Shown piece after piece: positions 9,735-18,359 of a stretch of DNA of 51,532 nt. The notes under the pieces were generated by a model. It was given only the letters and a program-made list of their open reading frames with translations. It did no database searches and was not told the DNA's origin. Position 1 is the stretch's first letter. Every line of letters begins with the position of its first letter. The stretch comes from Butyricicoccus_A sp964513445 (GTDB lineage Bacteria > Bacillota > Clostridia > Oscillospirales > Butyricicoccaceae): assembly GCA_964513445.1 (NCBI GenBank), contig CAZEMM010000006.1:1-51532 (forward strand). The letters run 5' to 3'. A program made the position numbers and the translations under genes.

Positions 9735-10988
9735 CTACGCGTTGGACAGCATCAGCTTGATGCGGTTTTCCTGATTAATGCGCGACGCGCCGGGGTCGTA
9801 ATCCACGCTGACAATATTGGCATTTGGATACTGCGCGCGAATTTTGCGGATCATGCCCTTGCCGGCGATATGGTTGGGCAGGCAGCCAAACGGCTGCGTC
9901 AGCACAATATTGTTGACACCCTCCTCAATCAGCTCGACCATCTCCGCCGGCAGCAGCCAGCCCTCGCCCATCTTGACGCCCGGGCTGATGATGCGCTGCG
10001 ACAGCTTGCGCACCTTGTCAAATTCCATCGGCGGGCGGAAATGCCCGTCGCGCTTGATGACGCGGATCATGTCCTTCTGCTTCTCAAGCAGGAAGCGATA
10101 AACCGCCTGCATCGCCGCCGCGTTGCCCGGCAGCCTACCATACAGGTTAAAATCAATGATGCTGTTATAAATACAGTACAGGCAGAAATCCAGCAGTCCG
10201 GGCAGAACCGGCTCACAGCCCTCGCTCAACAGGAATTTTTCCAAATTGTTGTTGCCGAGCGGCGAGAACTTGACATAAATCTCACCGACGATGCCAACCT
10301 TTTTCTTCGAGCCGAAGCTCTCCAGCTTCACCTGCGCAAAGCGCTTGCAGACGAGAAAGTACAGCATTTTAACCTGCTTATAGTGAATCAGCTTATCACC
10401 GGAAAAATCGCTGGAAATCTTGCGTACCAGATCGTCGACCGCCTTGTCGCAGTCGCCCTTATTGACCTCATATGGGCGGCACTGGTTGTAGATCTGCATG
10501 ATAAAATCACCCAGCAGCACGCCGTACGCCACCTGAAGCAGCGCCTTAGGCGTCAGCTTAAAGCCGGGATTCGCATCCTTTTCCAGGCCGGAGAAGTTGA
10601 CTGAAATGACCGGCACATAGCCGTAGCCGCTCTTGATGAGCGCCTTGCGCAGCAGGTGGATATAGTTGGACGCACGGCAGCCGCCGCCGGTCTGCGTAAT
10701 CATCAGCGCGACCTTATGCGTGTCATATTTGCCCGACTCCAACGCGTCAATCATCTGGCCGATGACGAGCAGCGCGGGATAACAGGTGTCATTGTGGACA
10801 TTTTTGAGGCCGCATTCCGCAATCTGCGGTCCCTCTGTCTCCAGCACCTCCATCGTATAGCCATAATTCTTCATGATGGCGGTAATCAGCTTGAACTGTA
10901 CCGGCAGCATATTCGGAATGAGAATGGTATAATCCTTTTTCATGTCCTCCGTAAACGGGACATGCGGCAACTTACGACTTTCCTGCAT
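9735..10988 (-). CDS. 2-hydroxyacyl-CoA dehydratase D-component-like protein (downstream half of split activase)
   Basis: A 417-residue protein related to the C-terminal part of the large (about 1400 residue) acyl-CoA dehydratase activase-related proteins of Firmicutes. Candidate Fe-S ligands are the conserved cysteines in NDTCYPALLVIGQ, TQTGGGCRASN and FGCLPNHIAGKG. Its ATG lies inside the end of the upstream gene (17-base overlap) with GAGGGAAGAG just before it, so the two are coupled. Together the two proteins total 1405 residues, matching the single-chain version. The biochemical role of this family is not known. Electron transfer to a radical dehydratase or reductase is the usual inference from the activase domains. 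Confidence 0.75.
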   Translation of the reverse strand: MQESRKLPHVPFTEDMKKDYTILIPNMLPVQFKLITAIMKNYGYTMEVLETEGPQIAECGLKNVHNDTCYPALLVIGQMIDALESGKYDTHKVALMITQTGGGCRASNYIHLLRKALIKSGYGYVPVISVNFSGLEKDANPGFKLTPKALLQVAYGVLLGDFIMQIYNQCRPYEVNKGDCDKAVDDLVRKISSDFSGDKLIHYKQVKMLYFLVCKRFAQVKLESFGSKKKVGIVGEIYVKFSPLGNNNLEKFLLSEGCEPVLPGLLDFCLYCIYNSIIDFNLYGRLPGNAAAMQAVYRFLLEKQKDMIRVIKRDGHFRPPMEFDKVRKLSQRIISPGVKMGEGWLLPAEMVELIEEGVNNIVLTQPFGCLPNHIAGKGMIRKIRAQYPNANIVSVDYDPGASRINQENRIKLMLSNA

Positions 10989-13938
10989 ATGCTCTTCCCT
11001 CCTCTACTGCTGCGATCATACTGCGAATGCGGATTTTTGCCGCACCCAGATTATGGATTTCATCAATTTTCAGCTGTGTATAGATCTTGCCGCCCTCTTC
11101 GATAATCGCACGCATTTCATCCGTCGTGATGGCGTCAATGCCGCAGCCAAAGGAAACCAGCTGAATGAGCTGTGCATTCGGCTTGTTCACGACATACTCT
11201 GCCGCCGCATACATGCGCGAATGATACGTCCACTGATTGAGCACATTGACCTCCGGCATCTCGCTCATCGGCGCGACCGCGTCCTCCGATACGATGACCA
11301 TGCCGTACGACTGGATCATGCGGTCAATGCCGTGGTTGATCTCCGGGTCAATGTGGTACGGACGGCCCGCCAGCACAGCGATCTCCAGGCCATGTGCATC
11401 AGCGTACTCGATGGCGCGGCGGCCCTCCGCCGCAACGTCCGCATAATATCGCTCCAGCTCGGCATAAGCGTCCTCCGCCGCCTGCTTGACCATGCGCCTG
11501 TTGATATGGCGATACTTTTTGCAGAACAGCTCACTTGCCGAATGAATAAAGTCCTTTTTGCGTCCCAGCTCATAATACGGCATCATGAAATCCACACCCT
11601 TGAGGTGGTTCATGTTGGCGATGAGCAATTCGGGATAATACGCGACGACCGGACAGTTATAACAATTGGAGGTGCGGTGCTCATCCAAATTATACGTCAT
11701 GCACGGATAAAAGATCGCGTCGACACCCTTGCTGAGCAGGTTTTCGATATGTCCGTGAATGAGCTTTGCCGGATAGCAGACGGTGTCCGACGGGATGGAA
11801 TTTTGTCCGAGCGCATACATTGCGCGCGTCGAGACGTCCGACAGCACAACCTCAAAGCCCAGCTCAGTCAGGAAGGTATGCCAGAACGGCAGCAGCTCAT
11901 ACATATTCAGGCCAAACGGCAGGCCGATGCGCGCCTTACCCGGCACGCTCTTTTCCTTGTACTCCAGTAGTCGGTTGAGTTTATATTCATACAGATTGGG
12001 CAGCGCGCGCTGTTCTCCGCCGCCGAGCGGACGCTCGCAGCGGTTGCCGGAGATGAAGCGTCTGCCGCCCGGGAACGTCGAAACCGTCAGCGAACAATGG
12101 TTGGTGCACAGACCGCAATGTACATTCCTTGTGGTATGTGAAAAGTTTTCCAGCTCCTGTTTGGAAACCAGATCGCTTGTTCCGCCGCCGTTTGCCATCG
12201 CGTGCAGCGCGGCGCCATAGGCGCCCATCAAACCGGAAATCGCCGGCCTGGTGACCTGACGGCCAATCTCCATCTCAAACGAGCGCAGGATCGCGTCGTT
12301 GAGGAACGTGCCGCCCTGTACGACGATATGCTGTCCCAAATCATCCGGTGAATGCGCGCGGATGACCTTATACAGCGCGTTTTTAACGACGCTGACCGAC
12401 AGGCCGGCGGAAATCGCGTCAATTCCGGCGCCGTCCTTCTGCGCCTGCTTGACGGAGGAATTCATAAACACCGTGCAGCGTGAGCCGAGGTCTATCGGAT
12501 GCGCGGCAAACAGTCCCAACCGGCAGAATTCTTCAATGCTATAGCCCATCGACCGCGCGAATGTCTCGATAAACGAGCCGCAGCCGGAGGAGCACGCCTC
12601 ATTGAGTGAAATGTTATCAATACAGTTGTTGGCGATCTTAAAGCACTTGATGTCCTGACCGCCGATATCAATGATAAAGTCGACCTCCGGCTCAAAATGG
12701 CGGGCAGCCTTGAAATGCGCCATCGTCTCGACAAGACCAAAGTCCACGCCGAACGCGTTTTTGATGAGCGCCTCGCCATAGCCGGTAACGGCGGATCCGG
12801 CAATGTGCACGCGGTCGCCGCACAGCTCATACAGCTTCAGCAGCTGCTCACGCACAACGTCGACCGGATTGCCCTTATTCGGGCTGTAGTAGTTGTACAG
12901 CATCTGGCAGCCCTCGCCGATGAGCACCAGCTTTGTTGTGGTCGAGCCGCAGTCGATTCCGAGATAGGCGTTGCCGCGATACATCGTGACGTTTTCACGC
13001 ATAATATCGCTGGAATTATGGCGCGCACGGAACGCGGCATATTCCGCCTCATCGTGAAACAACGGCTCAAGCGTAGCCGTGCGAATCGGCTCGCCCGCCG
13101 CCCTTTCCAGCGTCGTCAGCAGCTCATAATAGGAAAATTCACGCGTCGTGGAATCCTTTGCATAGCAGGCCGCGCCCGCCGCGATGGCATACGGCGCAAG
13201 CTCTGGAAAATGTGCATGCTCGTTGCTCAGCTTCAGCGTTTCCTGAAAGCGCTTTTGCAGGCCCTTAAAGAAAAACAGCGGGCCGCCCAAAAACAGCACG
13301 TCCCCCTCGATCTCACGGCCCTGCGCCAAGCCGGTCAGCGTCTGGTTGACGACCGCCTGAAAAATCGACGCCGCGACATCCTCCTTGCGCGCGCCCTCAT
13401 TGAGCAGCGGCTGGATGTCGCTCTTCGCAAACACGCCGCAGCGCGACGCAATCGTGTAAATGCGTTGCGCATCCATGGACAGACGATCCAGCTCATCTGG
13501 CTGAACGTCCAGCAAAATGGCCATCTGATCAATAAACGCGCCGGTTCCGCCTGCACACGAGCCGTTCATGCGTTCCTCCAGCTGACCAGAAAGGAATACA
13601 ATCTTCGCATCCTCGCCGCCCAGCTCAATGACAACATCTGCCTGTGGGACAAAGGTGCCGACGCACTTGCGCGTCGCAAATACCTCCTGTACGAAATCGA
13701 CGCCGCTCGCCTTGGCGACGCCCAGACCTGCCGAGCCAGTGATAGACACACGTATCATCGCATCGCCAATCACATCCTTTGCATCGCGCAGCATCTCGCA
13801 GGCTTTTTCCCGCACCTTAGAAAAATGCCGTTCATATTTCTGGTACAGGATCTCCAACCGGCCGGTCGCCTTGCTCTCTCCGACCGCTACCAGCTTTACA
13901 GTTGTAGAGCCGATATCAATTCCTAAAAACACATTCAT
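10972..13938 (-). CDS. Acyl-CoA dehydratase activase-related protein (tandem BadF/BcrA ATPase domains)
   Basis: A 988-residue cytoplasmic protein with two activase domains in tandem. The first begins FLGIDIGSTTVKL and has GSCAGGTGAF and SRCGVFAKS. The second begins YLGIDCGSTTTKL (about residue 324) and has EACSSGCGSF and SRCTVFMNS. In HgdC-type activases such cysteines bind a [4Fe-4S] cluster at the dimer interface and ATP hydrolysis drives low-potential electron transfer; here both sites could sit in one chain. A CGLCTNHCSL cluster follows, then a DUF2229-like region. The promoter is at 14013-14041. Its 3' end overlaps the downstream partner by 17 bases. The substrate cannot be read from the sequence. 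Confidence 0.85.
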   Translation of the reverse strand: MNVFLGIDIGSTTVKLVAVGESKATGRLEILYQKYERHFSKVREKACEMLRDAKDVIGDAMIRVSITGSAGLGVAKASGVDFVQEVFATRKCVGTFVPQADVVIELGGEDAKIVFLSGQLEERMNGSCAGGTGAFIDQMAILLDVQPDELDRLSMDAQRIYTIASRCGVFAKSDIQPLLNEGARKEDVAASIFQAVVNQTLTGLAQGREIEGDVLFLGGPLFFFKGLQKRFQETLKLSNEHAHFPELAPYAIAAGAACYAKDSTTREFSYYELLTTLERAAGEPIRTATLEPLFHDEAEYAAFRARHNSSDIMRENVTMYRGNAYLGIDCGSTTTKLVLIGEGCQMLYNYYSPNKGNPVDVVREQLLKLYELCGDRVHIAGSAVTGYGEALIKNAFGVDFGLVETMAHFKAARHFEPEVDFIIDIGGQDIKCFKIANNCIDNISLNEACSSGCGSFIETFARSMGYSIEEFCRLGLFAAHPIDLGSRCTVFMNSSVKQAQKDGAGIDAISAGLSVSVVKNALYKVIRAHSPDDLGQHIVVQGGTFLNDAILRSFEMEIGRQVTRPAISGLMGAYGAALHAMANGGGTSDLVSKQELENFSHTTRNVHCGLCTNHCSLTVSTFPGGRRFISGNRCERPLGGGEQRALPNLYEYKLNRLLEYKEKSVPGKARIGLPFGLNMYELLPFWHTFLTELGFEVVLSDVSTRAMYALGQNSIPSDTVCYPAKLIHGHIENLLSKGVDAIFYPCMTYNLDEHRTSNCYNCPVVAYYPELLIANMNHLKGVDFMMPYYELGRKKDFIHSASELFCKKYRHINRRMVKQAAEDAYAELERYYADVAAEGRRAIEYADAHGLEIAVLAGRPYHIDPEINHGIDRMIQSYGMVIVSEDAVAPMSEMPEVNVLNQWTYHSRMYAAAEYVVNKPNAQLIQLVSFGCGIDAITTDEMRAIIEEGGKIYTQLKIDEIHNLGAAKIRIRSMIAAVEEGRAYAGKS

Positions 13939-14012
13939 ATGTAACCCTTTACCAACATCCCGTCATAAGCGGACGGAATGATTCTTGAAAATAGTATCGT
14001 TTCTTACCGTTT

Positions 14013-14041
14013 ATCTTACGCATTTCCGACCGATTAGTCAA
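14013..14041 (-). promoter_or_regulatory. Predicted sigma-A promoter of the activase pair
   Basis: Minus strand TTGACT (14036-14041), 17-base spacer, TAAGAT (14013-14018), about 75 bases upstream of the ATG at 13938. Near-consensus elements with ideal spacing. Confidence 0.7.
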
Positions 14042-14139
14042 CATTTTACGCCGCCGTTTTGACCGAATTCTGCTTTTTTTACAAAGAAGAAACACCTTTT
14101 TCACAAAAAATCAAACAGTTTGCTCTGCCATGCAGAAAG

Positions 14140-14165
14140 CGGCTGACAGCATGCGCTGCCAGCCG
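14140..14165 (-). terminator. Predicted terminator after the adenylation-domain gene
   Basis: An 11-bp stem (CGGCTGGCAGC with GCTGTCAGCCG, one G-U pair, loop GCAT) lies 34 bases past the stop codon at 14200 on the minus strand. The following CTTTC is a weak U tract, so termination efficiency is uncertain. Confidence 0.5.
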
Positions 14166-14199
14166 TGGAAAACCTTGTCAATCAAGCCGATCTCTGCCG

Positions 14200-15639
14200 C
14201 TATTCGAGGCGGTCGCGATCCAATTTGCCGTTCTCCGTCATCGGCAAGGCATTGACAATACGAACGATGCCCGGAATCATATACGCAGGAAGATGCGGAC
14301 GCGCCGCCGCGCGCACCTGTCCCGGCGTCATCTCGCGATTGAGCGTGACATACGCGACCAGATGGCCATAGCGCTCGACCACTCCACAACCTGTTACGCC
14401 CTTGATACGGCACATATGGTTTTCTACATCGCCCGGCTCAATGCGGAAGCCGTTGACCTTAATCAGGCTGTTTTTCCGAAAGCTCCAAAATACCAGACCC
14501 TCTGGCGATATAAAGCCAATATCGCCGGTGCGATAGGCCGGACGGCCATCCTCGAACTGACAGAATCCGCCTTCCTCATTGCGTCCATAGCCCGCCGTGA
14601 CGCTGTCACCGACCAGAACGATCTCGCCCTCTGTGCCGTCACTCAGCACGGTATCATCCTTCATGATGACGATATCCGTCGCCGCAGATGACGCAACGCC
14701 GACCGGCAGGCGGTCATCACACATCTCATCCGTAATGCGTGCAGCGCAGACATTACAGGTCGCCTCCGTCGGGCCGTAGCCGTTAAATACCATCAGATCG
14801 TCGTCAAAGCGTGCAAGCAGGCGGCGTACCGTGCCCGGATGTAGCGATTCGCCCGATAGATAAATAATACGCAGCTTCGGCATCATATCGCGTCCAAACC
14901 GGCCGCTCCGCATCAGAAATTCTGCCATTGACGGTGTCATGACCATTAGCACCGCATCACTCTTTTCCACATGCGGATACAGATCGGAAAGATGCTGCTG
15001 CTGCTCGGTATCCGTCGTCACAAGCGTGCGTCCATGCGTCAGCGCATAATAGATGTCCACCATAGACAGGTCAATCGAGAACATGCTCAGATTGAGCACC
15101 GTGCCGTCCTCGTCCTCTTTAAGCGGAATGATGCGGTCAATCCAATCAATAAAATTATTCAAGTTGCGGCGCGTCGCCTTAACGCCCTTCGGCTCGCCCG
15201 TGCTGCCCGAGGTATAGATCAGGTATGCCAGCGCATCGTCCGAATATGTCTCCGGCAGCGCGACATCGTCCTTCGGCGCGGCATCCGAAAGCTTTAAAAT
15301 ATTTTCCGTCGGGATATCTCCCGCACCGGCAAAGCCGCGGCCAACGGCACACAGTACCATACCGGCCTCCGACTGCGCCGCGATTGCCTTCCTGCGGCCC
15401 ACCGGCAGCGTTGGGCTGACCGGGATATAAGCGGCGCCCGCACGCAGGCAGGCGACATAGGCTACCAGCATGCTGTATTCCTTATGGCCATATACCACGA
15501 CCCGCGAGGCCTGCTTCGCGATGATATGCTTGGCCAGATTCTCACTCCTGCGGTACAGCTCGCCATAGGTAATGACGCCTGCGGAAGAAATGCATGCCAG
15601 CTTTTCACTCGAATGGGAAAAAATAGACGAAATATTCAT
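14200..15639 (-). CDS. Stand-alone amino-acid adenylation (AMP-binding) enzyme
   Basis: A 479-residue ANL-superfamily protein most like NRPS adenylation domains and DltA. Core motifs are intact: A3 LIYTSGSTGEPKGVK, A5 NGYGPTEATCN, A7 YRTGDIG, A8 IKVNGFRIEPGDVE, and A10 NGKLDRDRL with the catalytic Lys, just before the stop codon. It would activate an amino or other carboxylic acid as an acyl-AMP. No carrier protein, condensation domain or dlt gene is nearby, so the acceptor and product are unknown. The frame is open 52 codons further upstream, but ATG at 15639 has AGGAGAGAG and fits the domain start. It is transcribed alone from its own promoter, divergently from metK. Confidence 0.85.
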   Translation of the reverse strand: MNISSIFSHSSEKLACISSAGVITYGELYRRSENLAKHIIAKQASRVVVYGHKEYSMLVAYVACLRAGAAYIPVSPTLPVGRRKAIAAQSEAGMVLCAVGRGFAGAGDIPTENILKLSDAAPKDDVALPETYSDDALAYLIYTSGSTGEPKGVKATRRNLNNFIDWIDRIIPLKEDEDGTVLNLSMFSIDLSMVDIYYALTHGRTLVTTDTEQQQHLSDLYPHVEKSDAVLMVMTPSMAEFLMRSGRFGRDMMPKLRIIYLSGESLHPGTVRRLLARFDDDLMVFNGYGPTEATCNVCAARITDEMCDDRLPVGVASSAATDIVIMKDDTVLSDGTEGEIVLVGDSVTAGYGRNEEGGFCQFEDGRPAYRTGDIGFISPEGLVFWSFRKNSLIKVNGFRIEPGDVENHMCRIKGVTGCGVVERYGHLVAYVTLNREMTPGQVRAAARPHLPAYMIPGIVRIVNALPMTENGKLDRDRLE

Positions 15640-15721
15640 GTAGCTCTCTCCTGTCCGATCTGTTTTCACAAGATTCATTGTATCAAAAGCCCACTCCGCT
15701 TTTCTATGCTTACATAATAAA

Positions 15722-15750
15722 AATATACCACGGCAATGCTTTGGTTTCAA
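15722..15750 (-). promoter_or_regulatory. Predicted promoter of the adenylation-domain gene
   Basis: Minus strand TTGAAA (15745-15750), 17-base spacer, TATATT (15722-15727), about 80 bases before the ATG at 15639. It is back-to-back with the metK promoter, about 50 bases away. Confidence 0.65.
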
Positions 15751-15801
15751 TGTTAATTTGTTTTTTTTCCGCAAAGTTTTAAAGAATTTATTCAAGGACT
15801 A

Positions 15802-15830
15802 TTGACAAGCAACCAAAAATGCTATAGGAT
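15802..15830 (+). promoter_or_regulatory. Predicted promoter of the SAM riboswitch-metK transcript
   Basis: TTGACA (15802-15807), 17-base spacer, TAGGAT (15825-15830). Transcription would start near 15837, just before the riboswitch aptamer. Confidence 0.7.
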
Positions 15831-15850
15831 AATACCAATAATTTCATATC

Positions 15851-15950
<100 letters not shown>

Positions 15951-15956
15951 CATTTG

Positions 15957-15988
15957 GCGCTCTGGTTTTTCAGAAGCGCTTTTCTTTT
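15957..15988 (+). terminator. Riboswitch expression-platform terminator
   Basis: GCGCTCTG pairs with CAGAAGCGC (one bulged A), loop of six, followed directly by TTTTCTTTT. It lies between the aptamer and the metK ribosome binding site, as expected for transcriptional OFF control when SAM is abundant. Confidence 0.8.
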
Positions 15989-16027
15989 GTCTTTAAAAAA
16001 ATTTACCAATAGAAAGAGGTTATTGCT

Positions 16028-17212
16028 ATGGGAAAGTATTTGTTCACATCCGAATCGGTTACCGAAGGACATCCGGATAAAATCTGCGACCAGATTTCTG
16101 ACGCGGTACTCGACGCCATTCTCGAAAAAGACCCGACGGCGCGCGTCGCATGTGAGACAACGGTGACAACCGGCCTGGTTTCCATCATGGGCGAAATTTC
16201 CACCCACTGCTACATTGATATTCCGAGGATTGCGCGCCAGGTCATCCGTGAGATCGGCTATGACCGCGCAAAATACGGCTTTGACTGCGACACATGCGCG
16301 GTCGTTACGACAATCGACGAGCAGTCGGCAGACATTGCAATGGGCGTTGACAAAGCGCTGGAGAGCAAGACCGGCGAGACGGAGGATCTGACCGGCGGCG
16401 CAGGCGATCAGGGCATGATGTTCGGCTACGCATGCGATGAGACGCCGGAGCTGATGCCGCTGCCCATCTCGCTGGCGCACAAAATGGCAAAAAAGCTGAC
16501 GGAGGTGCGCAAAACAAACGTTGTGGACTATTTGCGGCCGGACGGCAAGACGCAGGTCACCGTTGAATATGACGAGACTGGCAAGCCGATTCATATTGAC
16601 ACCGTCGTTCTGTCCACGCAGCACAGCCCGGAGGCACAGCTGGAGCAGATTCGCTGCGATATGATCGACTATGTCATTCGCCCGACGCTGCCGGCTGAGC
16701 TGTTTGACGAGGAGACACGCATTTATGTCAACCCGACCGGCCGTTTTGTCATCGGCGGTCCGCAGGGAGATTCCGGCCTGACCGGCAGAAAAATCATCGT
16801 CGATACCTACGGCGGCTCCGCTCCCCACGGCGGCGGCGCGTTCTCCGGCAAGGATCCGACAAAGGTCGACCGCTCCGCGGCATATGCTGCCCGTTACGTG
16901 GCAAAGAACGTCGTCGCGGCCGGGCTCGCGTCCAAGTGCCAAATTCAGCTGGCCTATGCCATCGGTGTCGCGCAGCCGGTCTCTGTCCGCATTGACACAT
17001 TTGGTACCGGCACGGTCTCCGACAGTAAAATCGAGGACGCAGTTAATGCTATATTCGACCTGCGGCCCAGTGCCATCATCCGTGATCTTGATCTGCGCCG
17101 CCCGATTTATCGCAAGCTGGCCGCATATGGCCACATGGGACGCACGGATCTTGACGTTGCATGGGAAAAAACCGACCGTGTGGACGCGCTCAAGACCGCT
17201 GTTCAGGCATAG
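16028..17212 (+). CDS. metK: S-adenosylmethionine synthetase
   Basis: Makes SAM from methionine and ATP. The 394 residues match the family. Signatures: FTSESVTEGHPDKICDQISD at the N-terminus, GAGDQGMMFGYA (about 122-133), GGPQGDSGLTGRKIIVD and the phosphate-binding GGGAFSGKDPTKVDRSAAY. AGAAAGAGG precedes the ATG by about 10 bases. The gene is monocistronic, sitting between the SAM-I leader and a strong terminator. The complementary strand is also open over nearly the whole length, which I treat as a codon-bias shadow. Confidence 0.98.
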   Translation: MGKYLFTSESVTEGHPDKICDQISDAVLDAILEKDPTARVACETTVTTGLVSIMGEISTHCYIDIPRIARQVIREIGYDRAKYGFDCDTCAVVTTIDEQSADIAMGVDKALESKTGETEDLTGGAGDQGMMFGYACDETPELMPLPISLAHKMAKKLTEVRKTNVVDYLRPDGKTQVTVEYDETGKPIHIDTVVLSTQHSPEAQLEQIRCDMIDYVIRPTLPAELFDEETRIYVNPTGRFVIGGPQGDSGLTGRKIIVDTYGGSAPHGGGAFSGKDPTKVDRSAAYAARYVAKNVVAAGLASKCQIQLAYAIGVAQPVSVRIDTFGTGTVSDSKIEDAVNAIFDLRPSAIIRDLDLRRPIYRKLAAYGHMGRTDLDVAWEKTDRVDALKTAVQA

Positions 17213-17230
17213 TTGCCATATAAAATCTAC

Positions 17231-17267
17231 AAGCTGCGTCGGCCTACGGCTGGCGCAGCTTTTTTTT
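17231..17267 (+). terminator. Rho-independent terminator of metK
   Basis: AAGCTGCG and its complement CGCAGCTT close a long hairpin (apical GGCCTACGGCT), followed by a run of T's to 17267. It lies 18 bases after the metK stop codon. Confidence 0.9.
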
Positions 17268-17269
17268 GC

Positions 17270-17304
17270 GAAAAAAGCAGGCTGCGAAATCTCACAGCCT
17301 GCTT
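17270..17304 (-). terminator. Rho-independent terminator of the sugar ABC transporter operon
   Basis: Read on the minus strand, AAGCAGGCTG pairs with CAGCCTGCTT around a 10-base loop, followed by TTTTTT. It lies about 40 bases past the permease stop codon and abuts the metK terminator, so the convergent operons each have one. Confidence 0.9.
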
Positions 17305-17346
17305 GCCTTGTTGGTGTTAGATTGAATCGAATCCGCTCAATCGAAA

Positions 17347-18339
17347 TTAAGCCTTCTTCGCATTCTTTCTCATATCGACAACAACCGAGATAACGATGAT
17401 GAGACCCTTAACGATCTGCGTCATGTTATCATCTACGCCCAGAAGAACGAGGCCGTTGTTGATAACGCCCAGAATCAGAATACCGGACAAAACGCCGGAG
17501 ATACGGCAAACGCCGCCAGTCTGGGAGGTGCCGCCTACGGTCGCCGCTGCAATCGCGTCGAACTCGTACTGCAGGCCGTTGGTTGACGGGTCAGCAGAAC
17601 CGGTACGAGCCGCCAGCATTGCGCCTGCAAGTCCTGCACAAAGACCGGACCACATATAAACCAAAACGAGATTCTTCTCAACGTTGATACCAGCTACGCG
17701 AGCAGCCTGATCGTTGCCGCCGATTGCAAAGACGTTTTTGCCAAAACGGGTCTGGGTCAGCATGAAGCCGGAAATGATAAAGATAATAATGAAAACAAAT
17801 ACAACCATCGGGATGCCAGCAATCTTAAATACTGCAAAATTGCGGAAGCCCTCGTCCAAGTTGGAAACCGGCTTGGACGAATACATTTTGGATAGCGCGC
17901 GGCAAATCAGCTGAGAGCCCAGTGTCGCGATAAACGGATGAATGTGGGTATATGCTACCAAAGCGCCTACGATGATACCGGTCAGCGCACCAATAAGCAT
18001 AGCAACGATAATAGCTACGATTGCCGGAAGCTGCGGGCCGCCCTCGATCAGACGGCTTGCCATATCAGCCGGCTGTACCAGCGATGCAGCGATAACGCCG
18101 CAAAGAGCTGCTACGGAACCGGGGCCAAGGTCGATGCCCTTGGACAGGATGGTCCAGCATACGCCGCACGTGATGATGCCCTTAACAGACTCCGAAGAGA
18201 CCAGAGTTGTCAGGTTTGTTACAGTAAAGAATGCAGGACGTACAATCGTCAGCAAAATCGCCAAAATGATAAGTACGAGCCACATTACATTGTTAGATGC
18301 AAATTTTTTAAAGTCAAAGCCCTTTTTTGTTGCTTCCAT
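17347..18339 (-). CDS. Sugar ABC transporter permease, RbsC/MglC family
   Basis: Membrane channel subunit (330 residues, about ten hydrophobic segments) of a CUT2-type importer. Conserved features include the EAA-like region around GGNDQAARVAGINV and the later TVGGTSQTGGVCRISG, typical of MglC and RbsC (usually GG-S..GG-G). It is last in the operon SBP-ATPase-permease, 20 bases after the ATPase gene. Overall wording is closer to MglC (galactose or methyl-galactoside) than RbsC, but the sugar cannot be assigned from sequence alone. Confidence 0.92.
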   Translation of the reverse strand: MEATKKGFDFKKFASNNVMWLVLIILAILLTIVRPAFFTVTNLTTLVSSESVKGIITCGVCWTILSKGIDLGPGSVAALCGVIAASLVQPADMASRLIEGGPQLPAIVAIIVAMLIGALTGIIVGALVAYTHIHPFIATLGSQLICRALSKMYSSKPVSNLDEGFRNFAVFKIAGIPMVVFVFIIIFIISGFMLTQTRFGKNVFAIGGNDQAARVAGINVEKNLVLVYMWSGLCAGLAGAMLAARTGSADPSTNGLQYEFDAIAAATVGGTSQTGGVCRISGVLSGILILGVINNGLVLLGVDDNMTQIVKGLIIVISVVVDMRKNAKKA

Positions 18340-18359
18340 GAGTCAGTCTCCCCTCTCTC

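Noticed and set aside
10972..10988. Frameshift splitting the activase gene
   Set aside because: The downstream frame has its own ATG and ribosome binding site at the overlap, so two real genes are more likely; still worth confirming by reads.
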